NCBI GenBank assembly: GCA_032622095.1
Contig: CP136061.1
Location: 266,173,551 to 266,237,550 of the forward strand
DNA: 64,000 bases
Direction of reading: 5' to 3'
Origin: Siphonodentalium dalli
Taxonomy: Eukaryota > Mollusca > Scaphopoda > Gadilida > Siphonodentaliidae
Each line of letters opens with the position of its first letter. The stretch's first letter is position 1. Positions 13,601 through 25,556 of this stretch are shown here, piece after piece. The notes under the pieces were generated by a model that saw only the letters and a program-made list of their open reading frames with translations, was not told where the DNA came from and made no database searches. A program made the position numbers and the translations under genes.

Positions 13601-16600
13601 TTATTATCTGAACATTCTCTAATGGAACTACTCGTCAATAAATATTCAATTAACAGGTTTGTTAGTTGAACTTATTATCTGAACATTCTCTAATGGGACT
13701 ACTCGTCAATAAATATTCAATAAACAGGTTGTTAGTTAAACTTATTATCTGAACATTATCTAATGGAACTACTCGTCAATATATATTCAATAAACAGGTC
13801 GTTAGTTGAACTTATTATCTGAACATTCTCTAATGTAACTACTCGTCAATAAATATTCAATAAACAGGTCGCTAGTTTAACTTATTATATGAACATTCTC
13901 TAATGGAACTACTCGTCAATAAATATTCAATAAACAGGTCGTTAGTTGAACTTATTATCTGAACATTCTCTAATGGAACTACTCGTCAATAAATATTCAA
14001 TAAACAGGTCGTTAGTTGAACTTATTATCTGAACATTCTCTAATGGAACTACTCGTCAATAAATATTCAATAAACAGGTCGTTAGTTGAACTTATTATCT
14101 GAACATTCTCAAATGGAACTACTCGTCAATAAATATTCAATAAACAGGTCGTTAGTTGAACTTATTATCTGAACATTATCTATGCAACTACTCGTCAATA
14201 AATATACAATAAACAGGTCGTTAGTTGAACTTATTATCTGAACATTCTCAAATGGAACTACTCGTCAATAAATATTCAATAAACAGGTCGTTAGTTGAAC
14301 TTATTATCTGAACATTATCTATGCAACTACTCGTCAATAAATATACAATAAACAGGTCGTTAGTTTAACTTATTATCTGAACATTCTCTAATGGAACTAC
14401 TCGCCAATAAATATTCAATAAACAGGTCGTTAGTTGAACTTATTATCTGAACATTCTCTAATGGAACTACTCGACAATAAATATTCAATAAACAGGTCGT
14501 TAGTTGAACTTATTATCTGAACATTCTCTAATGGAACTACTCGTCAATAAATATTCAATAAACAGGTTGCAAGTTGAACTTATTATCTGAACATTCTCTA
14601 ATGGAACTAATCGACAATAAATATTCAATAAACAGGTTGTTAGTTAAACTTATTATCTGAACATTCTCTAATGGAACTACTCGACAATAAATATTCAATA
14701 AATAGGTCGTTAGTTAAACTTATTATCTGAACATTCTCTAATGTAACTACTCGTCAATAAATATTCAATAAACAGGTCGCTTATTGAACTTATTTTCTGA
14801 ACATTCTCTAATGGAACTACTCGTCAATAAATATTCAATAAACAGGTCGTTAGTTAAACTTATTATCTGAACATTCTCTAATGTAACTACTAGTCAATAA
14901 ATATTCAATAAACAGGTCGTTAGTTGATCTTATTATCTGAACATTCTCAAATGGAACTACTAGTCAATAAATATTCAATATACAGGTCGTTAGTTGAACT
15001 TATTATCTGAACATTATCTATGCAACTACTCGTCAATAAATATACAATAAACAGGTCGTTAGTTGAACTTATTATCTGAACATTCTCAAATGGAACTACT
15101 CGCCAATAAATATTCAATAAACAGGTCGTTAGTTGAACTCATTATCTGAACATTCTCTAATGGAACTACTCGACAATAAATATTCAATAAACAGGTCGTT
15201 AGTTGAACTTATTATCTGAACATTCTCTAATGGAACTACTCGTCAATAAATATTCAATAAACAGGTTGCAAGTTGAACTTATTATCTGAACATTCTCTAA
15301 TGGAACTACTCGACAATAAATATTCAATAAACAGGTTGTTAGTTAAACTTATTATCTGAACATTCTCTAATGGAACTACTCGACAATAAATATTCAATAA
15401 ATAGGTCGTTAGTTAAACTTATTATCTGAACATTCTCTAATGTAACTACTCGTCAATAAATATTCAATAAACAGGTCGCTTATTGAACTTATTTTCTGAA
15501 CATTCTCTAATGGAACTACTCGTCAATAAATATTCAATAAACAGGTCGTTAGTTAAACTTATTATCTGAACATTCTCTAATGTAACTACTAGTCAATAAA
15601 TATTCAATAAACAGGTTGTTAGTTGAACTTATTATCTGAACATTCTCAAATGGAACTACTCGTCAATAAATATTCAATAAACAGGTCGTTAGTTAAACTT
15701 ATTATCTGAACATTCTCTAATGTAACTACTAGTCAATAAATATTCAATAAACAGGTTGTTAGTTGAACTTATTATCTGAACATTCTCTAATGTAACTACT
15801 AGTCAATAAATATTCAATAAACAGGTCGTTAGTTGAACTTATTATCTGAACATTCTCAAATGGAACTACTCGTCAATAAATATTCAATAAACAGGTCGTT
15901 AGTTGAACTTATTATCTGAACATTCTCTAATGGAGTGACTCGTCAATAAATATTCAATAAACAGGTTGTTAGTTAAACTTATTATCTGAACATTCTCTAA
16001 TGGAGTGACTCGTCAATAAACATTCAATAAACAGGTTGTTAGTTTAACTTATTATCTGAACATTCTCTAATGGAACTACTCGTCAATATATATTCAATAA
16101 ACAGGTCATTAGTTTAACTTATTATCTGAACATTCTCTAATGGAACTACTCGTCAATATATATTCAATAAACAGGTCGTTAGTTGAACTTATTATCTGAA
16201 CATTCTCTAATGGAATTAATCGTCAATAAATATTCAATAAACAGGTTGTTAGTTGAACTTATTATCTGAACATTCTCTAATGGAACTACTCGTCAATAAA
16301 TATTCAATAAACAGGCCGTTCGTTAAACTTATTATCTGAACATTCTCTAATGTAACTACTCATCAATATATATTCAATAAACAGGTCGCTATTTGAACTT
16401 ATTATCTGAAAATTCTCTAATGGAACTACTCGTCAATAAATAGTCAATAAGCAGGTCGCTAGTTGAACTTATTATCTGAACATTCTCTAATGGAACTAAT
16501 CGTCAATAAATAGTCAATAAACAGGTCGTTAGTTGAACTTATTATCTGACATTCTCTAATGGAACTACTCGTCAACAAATATTCAATAAACAGGTCGTTA

Positions 16601-18360
16601 GTTGAACTTATTATCTGAACATTCTCTAAAGGAACTACTGATCAATAAATATTCAATAAACAGGTCGCTAGTTTAACTTATTATCTGAACATTCTCTAAT
16701 GTAACTACTCGTCAATAAATATTCAGTAAACAGGTCGTTAGTTAAACTTATTATCTGAACATTCTCTAACGGAACTACTAGCCAATAAATATTCTATAAA
16801 CAGGTTGTTAGTTGAACTTATTATCTGAACATTCTCTAATGGAACTACTCGTCAATAAATATTCAATAAACAGGTCGCTAGTTTAACTTATTATCTGAAC
16901 ATTCTCTAATGGAACTACTCGTCAATAAATATACAATAAATAGGTTGTTAGTTGAACTTATTATCTGAACATTCTCTAATGGAACTACTCATCAATAAAT
17001 ATTCAATAAACAGGTCGTTAGTTAAACTTATTATATGAACATTCTCTAATGGAAATACCCGTCAATAAATATTCAATAAACAGGTCGTTAGTTAAACTTA
17101 TTATCTGAACATTCTCTAATGGAACTACTCGTCAATAAATATTCAATAAATAGGTTGTTAGTTGAACTTATTATCTGAACATTCTCTAATGGAACTACTC
17201 ATCAATAAATATACAATAAACAGGTCGTTAGTTAAACTTATTATATGAACATTCTCTAATGGAAATACCCGTCAATAAATATTCAATAAACAGGTCGTTA
17301 GTTAAACTTATTATCTGAACATTCTCTAATGGAACTACTCGTCAATAAATATTCAATAAATAGGTTGTTAGTTGAACTTATTATCTGAACATTCTCTAAT
17401 GGAACTACTCATCAATAAATATTCAATAAACAGGTCGTTAGTTAAACATATTATCTGAACATTCTCTAATGGAACTACTCATCAATAAATATTCAATAAA
17501 CAGGTCGTTAGTTGAACTTATTATCTGAACATTCTCTAATGGACCTACTCGTCAATAAATATTCAATAAACAGGTTGTTAGTTAAACTTATTATCTGAAC
17601 ATTCTGAAATGGAGTGACTCGTCAATAAATATTCAATAAACAGGTCGTTAGTTAAACTTATTATCTGAACATTATCTAATGGAACTACTCATCAATAAAT
17701 ATTAAATAAACAGGTTGTTAGTTAATCTTATTATCTAAACATTCTCTAATGGAACTACTCATCAATAAATATTCAATAAACAGGTCGTTAGTTTAATTTA
17801 TTATCTGAACATTCTCTAATGGAACTACTCGTCAATAAATATTCAATAAACAGGTCGTTAGTTAAACTTATTATCTGAACATTCTCTAATGGAACTACTA
17901 GTCAATAAATATTCAATAAACAGGTCGTTAGTTAAACTTATTATCTGAACATTCTCTTATGAATCTACTCGTCATTAAATATTCAATAAACAGGTCGTTA
18001 GTTAAACTTATTATCTGAACATTCTCTAATGGAACTACTCGTCAATAAATATTCAATAAACAGGTCGTTAGTTGAACTTATTATCTGAACATTCTGAAAT
18101 GGAGTTACTCGTCAATAAATAGTCATTAAATTATTCAATAAACAGGCCGTTCGTTGAACTTATCTCAACATTCTTCAATAAAATATTCAATTAATATGCC
18201 GTTAGTTGAACTTATTATCTGAACATTCTCTAATGGAACTACTCGTCAATAAATATTCAACGAATAGGCCGTAAGTTGAACTTTTTATGTGAATATTCTC
18301 TAATGGAACTACTCGTCAATAAACAAGCCTTTCGTTGAACATATTATCTGAACAATTGTT

Positions 18361-19200
18361 AAGGGAATAAGTTTTCAGTAACATAAGGGTTAATATAGTC
18401 CGCGGACCAGTCACGTTAATTGACGCACACCTGTACGTCACATTGTTGGCTGCATTCGATTCGCGACATTAGGTACCATTGACTTGAAAATCCCTTGTCA
18501 ATTGGCATCGATTCTGCGACAGTTCACTTGGCAATAACATACATTAATAACAGAACCGACGTCGACGCTGTTGACGCATTTTTATCCAGGTCGGCTCCCC
18601 CTGTTAATTTACCTATAATAAATGTTTGTGCATAATTAATCAAACAGATCTGTATTTAGACGATAAGCCAGTATTCGTCCCATCAACATCTGTTGTATTG
18701 TTGAAACCCACACTTCCGTAACCGAATGCGGGCGGGAACCCCACATATAATATTCCGATAACCTGAACATATCATCGTTTGAACCGCCAGAGATAAACAC
18801 GAATCGGTAATGATTTTTAATGACCCGGAATGATTTATGGAAATGCTAGAAACTATCGCTCCAAAACCATAAACACTGTTTATCGGCAATTAACAATCAA
18901 ATTGCACTCAATGTAGTGTTATGTCCCCTCGATACGCTGATCACTGCCATGACGTGCTGGAAATCTTGGGGAAATCCATAAAAACGTCTGTCACCACATG
19001 TCAAATGTGTCGTTTCCAGTCATGTGTTCTTGTCCATATAACTGTGTTGTTGTAATGGTTTATTCTCAGACACATACATGTGTAGTATGATGTAGATAAC
19101 ATATATGCAAGGATGTGTGCATATACAGTAATGCAAGGAAATATAAATTGAACGTAGCCCGAAGTCACGCAGCCTGTTTCTTGAAAATCCGTTTATTGAA
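18361..19200. other. Unassigned single-copy-like DNA right of the satellite
   Basis: No coding exon, repeat or RNA gene was recognised. Short open stretches on the minus strand (for example 18683-18889) show no family motif. Confidence 0.5.
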
Positions 19201-19202
19201 CA

Positions 19203-19598
19203 TATTTCAGAACGCCAAGTACGCCCATATAAGCCTTATTTGAATCTGAATTACGCTCTATATGAACGTAAATGGGGGCACGAACACAGTCGTATATGAC
19301 CGTAATAATATTACAAATACGACCGTATCGGGCGTATTTGATGCAACTCCCATACGAAACAAACCCTTATTGGCATTATTTAATCTTAACGTTTTCCATC
19401 GGCACGACCAGATTCACGCTCTTTATAATGTGGTTTCACTGCGGCCAGCGCCATTCAACGGAATAGCGGGTACACGCTCATTATGGACTTATTTGAAAAT
19501 CGACTGTTATCGTGCCCAATCTATATTCATATAGAGCGTAATTCAGATTCAAATAACGACAATATGGGCGTTTTTCGTATTTTGAAATACGCGTCAAT
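19203..19598. mobile_element. Terminal-inverted-repeat MITE, about 0.4 kb
   Basis: The left arm (about 19223-19268, containing gaatctgaattacgctctat) is matched in reverse complement on the right (about 19526-19573, atagagcgtaattcagattc). The pairing extends more weakly outwards to about 19204 and 19598. The interior has open frames on the + strand (19262-19534), but they match no family and overlap the inverted arms, so I treat them as non-coding. The target-site duplication was not resolved. Confidence 0.7.
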
Positions 19599-19599
19599 A

Positions 19600-20160
19600 T
19601 AAACAACAACTTCAAGATGTGATAAAACGGTGTTCTTTAATTGATTTTAAGCCTCGGTGGTGAAAATTGAGAGTTTCTCGTTCGTGTCATTGCGAATGTC
19701 ATAAAAAGCTTCATGGAGCCAGTTTGCCATCTAATTTCGGGTATGTATCGAGTTCTTAGCTCAAGTAGTTTAGCACACTTCATTATAAAATCAAATCGTC
19801 TCCTCGTTCATGTATGCAAGTAAGATCATTATGAGCTTGCAGTGTGCTTTTCTGTTTCTTCTTTTCACATTTTCTCATCTCAATGGCCAATCCGTAGTTA
19901 TCAGTTCTTAATTTCTGTTTGCTAGTATAAACATTAAATGGCAAATTGGAAGGTAAATGTTTCAATTATTATAAAATAAGCCAGTATTGTGCTTATTTTT
20001 CGAGAGCAGGCTGCACACAGACGACCGTAGGAAGTTACATATGAAGATATGAATATTGGGAGTTAATTTATTGACGACCTTAGCCTTTACACGTTGCCCT
20101 GACCCATACGTTGGGTTTTCATTTCTTATCGAAATGGATTGCATCGATCGGAATGGCACA
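19600..20160. other. No recognisable feature
   Basis: AT-rich sequence with short open frames on the minus strand only. No motif, splice-bounded exon or repeat was identified. Confidence 0.4.
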
Positions 20161-20164
20161 CTGA

Positions 20165-20290
20165 GTCACTCAACTCAGATCAAGCTTGAAACCCGCACAT
20201 TTCGGGGTTAGAACCCGTGCCAACCTAGTCTATCCCAGGCTGTGATGGTTTCAACCATGACCCAACCACCTCGGCCATGGCTTAAAAAGG
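20165..20290 (-). mobile_element. tRNA-derived SINE (head region)
   Basis: On the minus strand the sequence reads like a decayed tRNA. An A box, tggccgaggtgg, lies at about 20266-20277 and a B box, ggttctaacccc, at about 20205-20216. The roughly 60-bp spacing suits a Ser/Leu-type tRNA with a variable arm. These are the internal RNA polymerase III promoter boxes that drive SINE transcription. The acceptor stem does not pair convincingly and non-tRNA sequence follows, so this is a SINE rather than a functional tRNA. The 3' limit is uncertain. Confidence 0.65.
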
Positions 20291-20596
20291 AACCGCTTCC
20301 ATCGATAATTTGGTAAGCGTATCAGTCTGAACATGGTTTAGAATATATTGACCCAGAGCATTATGGATGACTTTGGTTGAAGAAGTGTGGTACTACAGGG
20401 GACTTCACGTTGTGTATGACTAATAGGGCAACTCCATAACTATAATAAAGAACTAACATTTATTGCTTTAGAATTTAGTAAGAAGAAAAGTTAACAATAC
20501 TATAACATAGCACTGGCCTTCCCTATAAATTATATATAACTATAGAAGATACATCGCTCCGCGTTTCACATTTAAATAGTAACGTCATAGTATAAC

Positions 20597-21046
20597 TTAA
20601 ACTAAGAACCTCACATTAGGGTGGCGACTCCCGGACGTCCGGTCGAAATGAACATTAGGGTGGCGGCTCCCGGACGTTCGGTCGAAATGAACATTATGGT
20701 GGCGGCTCCCGGACGTCCGGTCGAAATGAACATTAGGGTGGCGACTCCCGGACGTCCGGTCGAAATGAACATTAGGGTGGCGACTCCCGGATGTCCGGTC
20801 GAAATGAACATTAGGGTGGCGACTCCCGGACGTCCGGTCGAAATGAACATTAGGGTGGCGACTCCCGGACGTCCGGTCGAAATGAACATTACTGGTTTCG
20901 AAAGCTTGGAAAGGCGTTGACTGCTGGGTTGTTGTGTCTTTTATATTTCTTGATGTCTTCTGTGACATAGGGGTCAGGTGACTGATCATATGGTTCTCTT
21001 CAGGCTGTCGGTTTGTCTCTTCTTGAACAAGGGCCTTGTTGGTCAT
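20597..21046 (-). CDS. Hypothetical protein with 13-residue tandem repeats
   Basis: A 149-codon open frame. About 53 residues of polar, Gln/Thr/Glu-rich sequence (MTNKALVQEETNRQPEEN at the start) are followed by seven copies of NVHFDRTSGSRHP and a partial copy, then a stop. The 39-bp DNA unit is a multiple of three, so all frames stay open through the repeat and length alone proves nothing. However, three of the four substitution types between units are silent in this frame (Ser, Arg and Thr third positions; one Pro to His change), whereas they alter residues in the alternative frames I checked. The start is simply the first Met. No signal peptide, membrane segment or known domain is visible. 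It could be a terminal exon or a chance frame over a minisatellite. Confidence 0.35.
   Translation of the reverse strand: MTNKALVQEETNRQPEENHMISHLTPMSQKTSRNIKDTTTQQSTPFQAFETSNVHFDRTSGSRHPNVHFDRTSGSRHPNVHFDRTSGSRHPNVHFDRTSGSRHPNVHFDRTSGSRHHNVHFDRTSGSRHPNVHFDRTSGSRHPNVRFLV
20616..20890. repeat. 39-bp GC-rich minisatellite, about 7 copies
   Basis: The unit contains attagggtggcgactcccgg and cgtccggtcgaaatgaac. It is CpG-rich and unlike the AT-rich surroundings. It underlies the 13-residue protein repeat on the minus strand. Confidence 0.95.
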
Positions 21047-21736
21047 CTCTCCTGTAGGTGTTGTGATTCAGATTAGAGCGTCTAAGTGTTATCGCTAATA
21101 TAAAGCCACAGAGCACCATTGTTCTTCTGTAGGTCACCATAACCGAGTTATTTCTGATGGATATGAAATAGTTGGTCGCAGGAACGTGACCACCTGACTA
21201 TGTTACAAAAGGAACGACCGTAAACGTGTGTTTTTTGTTGTTATATAAATTCATTATTCGAAGACTTGTTAGGTGACTGAACTCCTATTATATTGAAGAA
21301 TGACAACGAGCGAATAACTACCACGCTTGTGCAATATGGCTCTAGCTCTATACTATATTTAATCAAATGGAGATAAACAGACTCCCTCTCGCATTTGTCG
21401 ATATATCATCAATTAAAATCCACACAGTGGGAGAGCAGTGAGCCATTACGTGGTTTACTTTGAGCCCCTTTGTGTTGCAATCGAATCGGCACATCACATC
21501 ACAAGATTTCCATACCAGGCTATATATTGGTATAACATGGAGATTGAACTAAACGTTTACAGAAACATGGCTGTGATTGCTCGGTAAATTGATTAAAGTT
21601 ATTGGAAACACTCTGTTTGTCTTACAATGAATAAACTTGCTTAACGCGGGTATTTTAATATATTTTTTAACTATCCAGCACAAAACACCTAATAAATTTA
21701 AATAAAGTGATTCCTTTGCGAAATCATTGTCGTTTG
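21047..21736. other. Intergenic sequence without recognised features
   Basis: No exon, RNA or repeat recognised. The open frame at 21549-21782 (minus) is a shifted-frame overlap with the end of the reverse transcriptase fragment. Confidence 0.4.
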
Positions 21737-22111
21737 TTATACATTTGAGTGAAGCTTCCTGATTTTGTGCGAATACCACCATTGTAGGTCTTTCTGGATA
21801 TAAGACGGTAGCTGCAAACTAACTTGTTTGTTGTTGCGAAACTCACGGAGCCATTTGAGAATTCGAGACACGAATAGACGTCCAGGGGTCACGCAAGCCG
21901 AAACAAAATTAAATTTTCCGATCAAAGACTGGATTTCTTTCAGTTTAGCTTGCTCTTTATTCAACCAAAGACGAACTACGGTAGCTATTTCAATCAATCG
22001 TTCTTGTGAAACACTTAGTTGCAATAACTCTGTATCGAAGGATACGCCAAGAAAGATCATTTTTGTAGACGGTAAACACGCTTTGGTTGGAGATTGCTCC
22101 AAGCCACACAT
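21737..22111 (-). pseudogene. DIRS-like retrotransposon reverse transcriptase fragment
   Basis: About 124 codons resembling the thumb/connection part of DIRS/Ngaro-type reverse transcriptases. Characteristic blocks in order are PSTKMIFLGVSFDT, then ERLIEI, a charged KEIQSLIGKFNFVSACV segment, PGRLFVSRILKW, and finally IQKDLQWW. The family replicates through RNA and integrates with a tyrosine recombinase. Here the catalytic palm (YxDD) would lie upstream and is absent, and a stop falls just after the DLQWW block before any RNase H domain. It is therefore a short internal remnant. The open frame on the opposite strand (21828-22205) is a shadow. Confidence 0.72.
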
Positions 22112-22114
22112 AAT

Positions 22115-22285
22115 TCAACAAATTCAATATATGCGAGTCGCTCATAGGGCGCTCGCACAAATAAGAGAATGCATTAGCCTAACATTATTTACCTTGATCC
22201 TGTAAGCATGTGCATACTCTTATATATGCGAGGCTCCCCATGGGAGACTCGCATATATAAGATAATGCACTGGCACAGGATTTTT
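22115..22285. repeat. Degenerate copy of the double-hairpin palindromic cassette
   Basis: Two imperfect hairpins. The first runs about 22123-22180 (atatgcgagtcgctcatagg, ending near gagaatgcattagcc). The second runs about 22205-22277 (cttatatatgcgaggc / gactcgcatatataag, ending ggcacagg). They match the cassette at 30.7, 34.4, 40.2 and 41.1 kb, but with more changes. Confidence 0.7.
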
Positions 22286-22378
22286 ATTGTTGCACCCGCG
22301 GATCTCCAGTCATGAATGTGTTATACATGTAGGTGATTTGTTCTGGACCAATGAATGAACGCACATTGGTTTACATAA

Positions 22379-22518
22379 GAAATGAACGGCTGTTTCAATG
22401 TGGTCATGGGATTTTGACCGCGAGAAAAATTCAGCAAACTGCAGGTTCATGGGGAGTTTACTAAATTTTGATCGCGGTCAAAACCCATGACCAAGTTGAA
22501 TCCGCCGTTTATTATTTA
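22379..22518. repeat. Inverted repeat with arms of about 60 bp
   Basis: The left arm (ggtcatgggattttgaccgc) and right arm (gcggtcaaaacccatgacc) pair across a short spacer, and the pairing extends outward through acggctgtttcaa / ttgaatccgccgt. Probably a foldback element. Confidence 0.75.
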
Positions 22519-22992
22519 TATTTATATACTTAAATTCATTATCAACTAGGATTGTCTGTCTTTCTCACTATTTATTCAACTTTAAATGAACACATGAAGT
22601 TCAGTTCGGACAGTTCGAATCCTCGCCTTTTAAAAGCCAAACATTGGTGAGAATCCGTTGACGGAGAGCGGAAAAACGCAATTTCACATTAAAATATACA
22701 CATATGACGAAATGTCTTGTTTAGTTTGTAATGAATGTAGACGTGTTGATTTATAGAATGATAATATCTGAAACTAACAATTAAGTTTCGGTTGTGGATG
22801 ATAAGAAATTGACACGCCGTACTACCATAATGATATATTTTTGAGGTCGTGGGTTGTGTAATCAGAGGAGATGAGTTTTAGGTGCAGGGTAACAACACTG
22901 ATTATAGACCAAAACAAATTGCTTGCCAAATCCGGACGTGCTGAATAGTCAAGCACTCGTTCATGTCCGACAATCTCCGGTGATTTCCGGGA

Positions 22993-23067
22993 TCAATGTG
23001 TTCATAAACCTAAGAACGACATTGAAAGTGACGTCACGTTACTTCCATAGGTTTATGAACACATTGA
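22993..23067. repeat. Short inverted repeat
   Basis: tcaatgtgttcataaaccta at 22993 is exactly reversed at about 23048-23067 (taggtttatgaacacattga), with a 35-bp loop. Confidence 0.8.
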
Positions 23068-23119
23068 CTCAGGAGGAGTGTCTACCGTAGCGCTATGGGG
23101 AAATCGGAAGAGATATTAG

Positions 23120-23230
23120 GTTATGTAAATATATGTAGGTGATTTGTTCGGGAACAATGAATGATTGCATGTTGTTTAAATGCAGGTGATTTGTTCGGGA
23201 CCAATGAATTACTGCATGTTGGTTTACAAT
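23120..23230. repeat. Two diverged direct repeats
   Basis: taggtgatttgttcgggaac at about 23135 and caggtgatttgttcgggacc at about 23183 are near-copies. A third relative lies at about 22330 (taggtgatttgttctggacc). This is a local duplicate of an unidentified repeat. Confidence 0.6.
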
Positions 23231-23434
23231 TTTGCGTAGTTCAGACGGGTGTTCTACGAAATGGCACAGACGATGTTGTTGAATATTGTGACAATAATAG
23301 TTAAATTGTGACGTCTTCAAATATGTGGCCGAGTCGTGACACATCACTCTGAGAGAGTGAATTAATCACATAATATGTATTTCAACACTTTCTATTCTGA
23401 AGTATAATTGATGAGTGCATGGTCATCCCAAAAG

Positions 23435-23495
23435 AAAGACGTCGTTTGTTTGTTGAACTTGTTATCTAATAATTTTCCTTAATAAATAAGACGCC
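23435..23495. repeat. Lone relative of the 70-bp satellite unit
   Basis: cgtttgtttgttgaacttgt followed by tatctaataattttccttaa and taaataag resembles the cgttagttgaacttattatctgaac part of the 70-bp unit, but as a single copy outside the array. Confidence 0.45.
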
Positions 23496-23689
23496 GGTTG
23501 CAGTTGTATTTACCTGTCGTCTGCTTATACTACCTGTACAACTCTGCACGGTAATAATAGACCATTCCGATGTAATATTGTTAACTGACTGGGAGAATCC
23601 ATTCAGTATAGAAAGGGTTAATGACCCCAGCGCTCTCATTTATACTATATTACCACCTAATGCGCACGATTGTAGAATATAAACGATAT

Positions 23690-24470
23690 CTGATCCCACC
23701 ACCCCATCCCGCCACCCATAGTATATTATGCACCGCATGCGCTCCTATATATGTAGTACCCACCACCACCCCATCCCGCCACCCATAATATCTTATGCGC
23801 CGAAGGCGCTCGTATATAGGTATTACCTACCCACCACCCCATCCCGCCACCCATAGTATATTATGCGCCACAGGCGCTCTTATATAGGTAGTAACCACCC
23901 ACCACCCCATCCCGCCAACCATAGTATCTTATGCGCCGCAGGCGCTCGTATATAGGTATTACCAACCCATCCCGCCAACCATAGTATCTTATGCGCCGCA
24001 GGCGCTCGTATATAGGTATTACCAACCCATCCCGCCAACCATAGTATCTTATGCGCCGCAGGCGCTCGTATATAGGTAGTACCAACCCATCCCGCCAACA
24101 ATAGTATCATATGCGCCGCAGGCGCTCGTATATAGGTACTATATACTGCGGCGCATAAGATACTATGGGTGGCGGGATGGGACGGTGGGTGGGTACTACC
24201 TATATACGAGCGCCTGTGGCGCATAAGATACTATGGGTGGCGGGTGGGTACTATCTATATACGAGCGCCTGCGGCGCATAAGATACTATGAGTGGTGGGA
24301 TAGGGTGGTGGGTGGGTACTACCTATATACGAGCGCCTGTGGCGCATAAGATACTATGGGTGGCGGGATGGTGGGTACTACCTATATACGAGCGCCTGCG
24401 GCGCATAAAATACTATGGGTGGCGGGATGGGATGGTTGGTGGGTACTACATATATACTACCTGTATATAT
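23690..24470. repeat. Satellite arranged as a large inverted repeat (about 65-bp units)
   Basis: Units containing gcgccgcaggcgctcgtata and cccatcccgccacccatag run in one orientation from 23690 to about 24140, then in reverse complement to 24470. The switch point is near 24138-24150. Open frames on both strands are by-products of the repeat. Confidence 0.93.
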
Positions 24471-24575
24471 ATAAAGAGCTCTTTAAAACACTTCTTCAAA
24501 CATTTCAGTTATTTCGTAAAAAACACTTCTTCAAATATCTCCGTAATTTAGTTAATAAAAATATTTTCTTATTTT

Positions 24576-24657
24576 AGGATCACATATCAAAATGAGAGGA
24601 TATGGTGATCCCCTTTTCATGGGATCACCATATCCTCTCATTTTGATATATGATCCT
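24576..24657. repeat. Near-perfect hairpin, arms of about 38 bp
   Basis: tcaaaatgagaggatatggt is mirrored by accatatcctctcattttga around the loop ttttcat. Only one or two mismatches occur over the full arms, which begin aggatca and end tgatcct. Confidence 0.93.
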
Positions 24658-24834
24658 GCCTTCATTGAGCCACGAGTGACTCCTGTGGCGAAGTTCACAT
24701 ATTACATGATACCCTATCCTACGGAAGATTACATATTGTTTTATATCTACACCGTGCGCATGGCCTGATATTACAGTGCACCGAGCTTGCAAGGGTACAC
24801 GTAGGGTGCCGTGAAATGCACATCATGGATATGC

Positions 24835-25075
24835 CATAAGCCACACCACTGGTCGTCACATGTCTGTTCTATAGGCCGACAGAAAGACAGACCACATGCG
24901 CCATAAGCAATACCACCGATCATCACATGTCAGTTTTATAGGTGGACAGAAAGACAGAGCACATACGCCATATGCCAGCCTGTTCCCACAATGTCATGTC
25001 AGTGTTCTAGGGGGGGGGGCAGAAAGACAGACCACATATATACTGATCCTCACATGTCAGAGCACTGGAGTCGTT
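24835..25075. repeat. Degenerate tandem repeat, about 65-bp unit, 4 copies
   Basis: Recurring words are cacatgtc(a/t)gtt, ggacagaaagacagaccaca and gccataagc. Confidence 0.75.
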
Positions 25076-25556
25076 GTAACATAGGGAATGACAATTCTTT
25101 GTTAATTTTAACAAACTCGCCAGGCCCGTGGGCACTCGAAACAAAAGTAAGTACCGTATAAGTTCCGGTGACGGCATTATTACCTTTGAATTACCTTTCA
25201 TTTCTAGGAACGTTTACCGATCTCTGTTGTGCGGTCTCTACAACAATGACTATGCGTAAGTAGTCCATTAGGTTTCTTTGTCCGCGATGGGTGCTATTCC
25301 GATCTGCGTAATGCATTGCACTGTCCTGCGTTTGGTGGTTAATTGCTTGTATCGTAGCGCCATGTAGTTGATGGTCTGTGGGCAGTAAATACCCAGGAGT
25401 AAAATCGATCCTGCTTTGACAGTTATTTCAAATTATATTAAATTATCCGTGATTAGTTGGAGAATATAGAGTGTGTAGCAGGTATCTGTGGACTGTATAG
25501 TGTGTAACTTTGGAGTATTTTTCGTATTCGTAGAGCGCTTGATTGTCCACCCCAAG

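Larger units (their letters stand above)
846..18360. repeat. 70-bp satellite array (about 250 copies) with higher-order structure
   Basis: A near-uniform 70-bp unit is repeated head to tail for 17.5 kb. Recognisable words in each unit are aataaatattcaataaacag, gtcgttagttgaacttatta and ctctaatggaactactcgtc. The unit is about 70% AT and carries stops in most frames, so it is not coding. Rare variants recur at fixed offsets. For example, a one-base-deleted unit (atctatggaa) sits at 2551, 5210, 8717 and 11376, giving spacings of 2659, 3507 and 2659 bp. The right end decays: units after about 18110 are truncated and diverged. The satellite may be pericentromeric or simply an expanded intergenic array; the sequence alone does not decide. 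Confidence 0.97.

Noticed and set aside
846-18360. CRISPR-like array (regular 70-bp spacing)
   Set aside because: The whole unit is conserved; there are no unique spacers, and the context is animal DNA.
20165-20290. Functional tRNA gene (minus)
   Set aside because: A and B boxes are present but the acceptor stem does not pair and the body continues as a SINE.
21828-22205. 125-codon + frame opposite the reverse transcriptase fragment
   Set aside because: Antisense shadow of the recognised minus-strand fragment.
23861-24577. Repeat-protein-like frames (YERLRRIRYYGW type)
   Set aside because: They come from the inverted satellite and occur on both strands in several frames.
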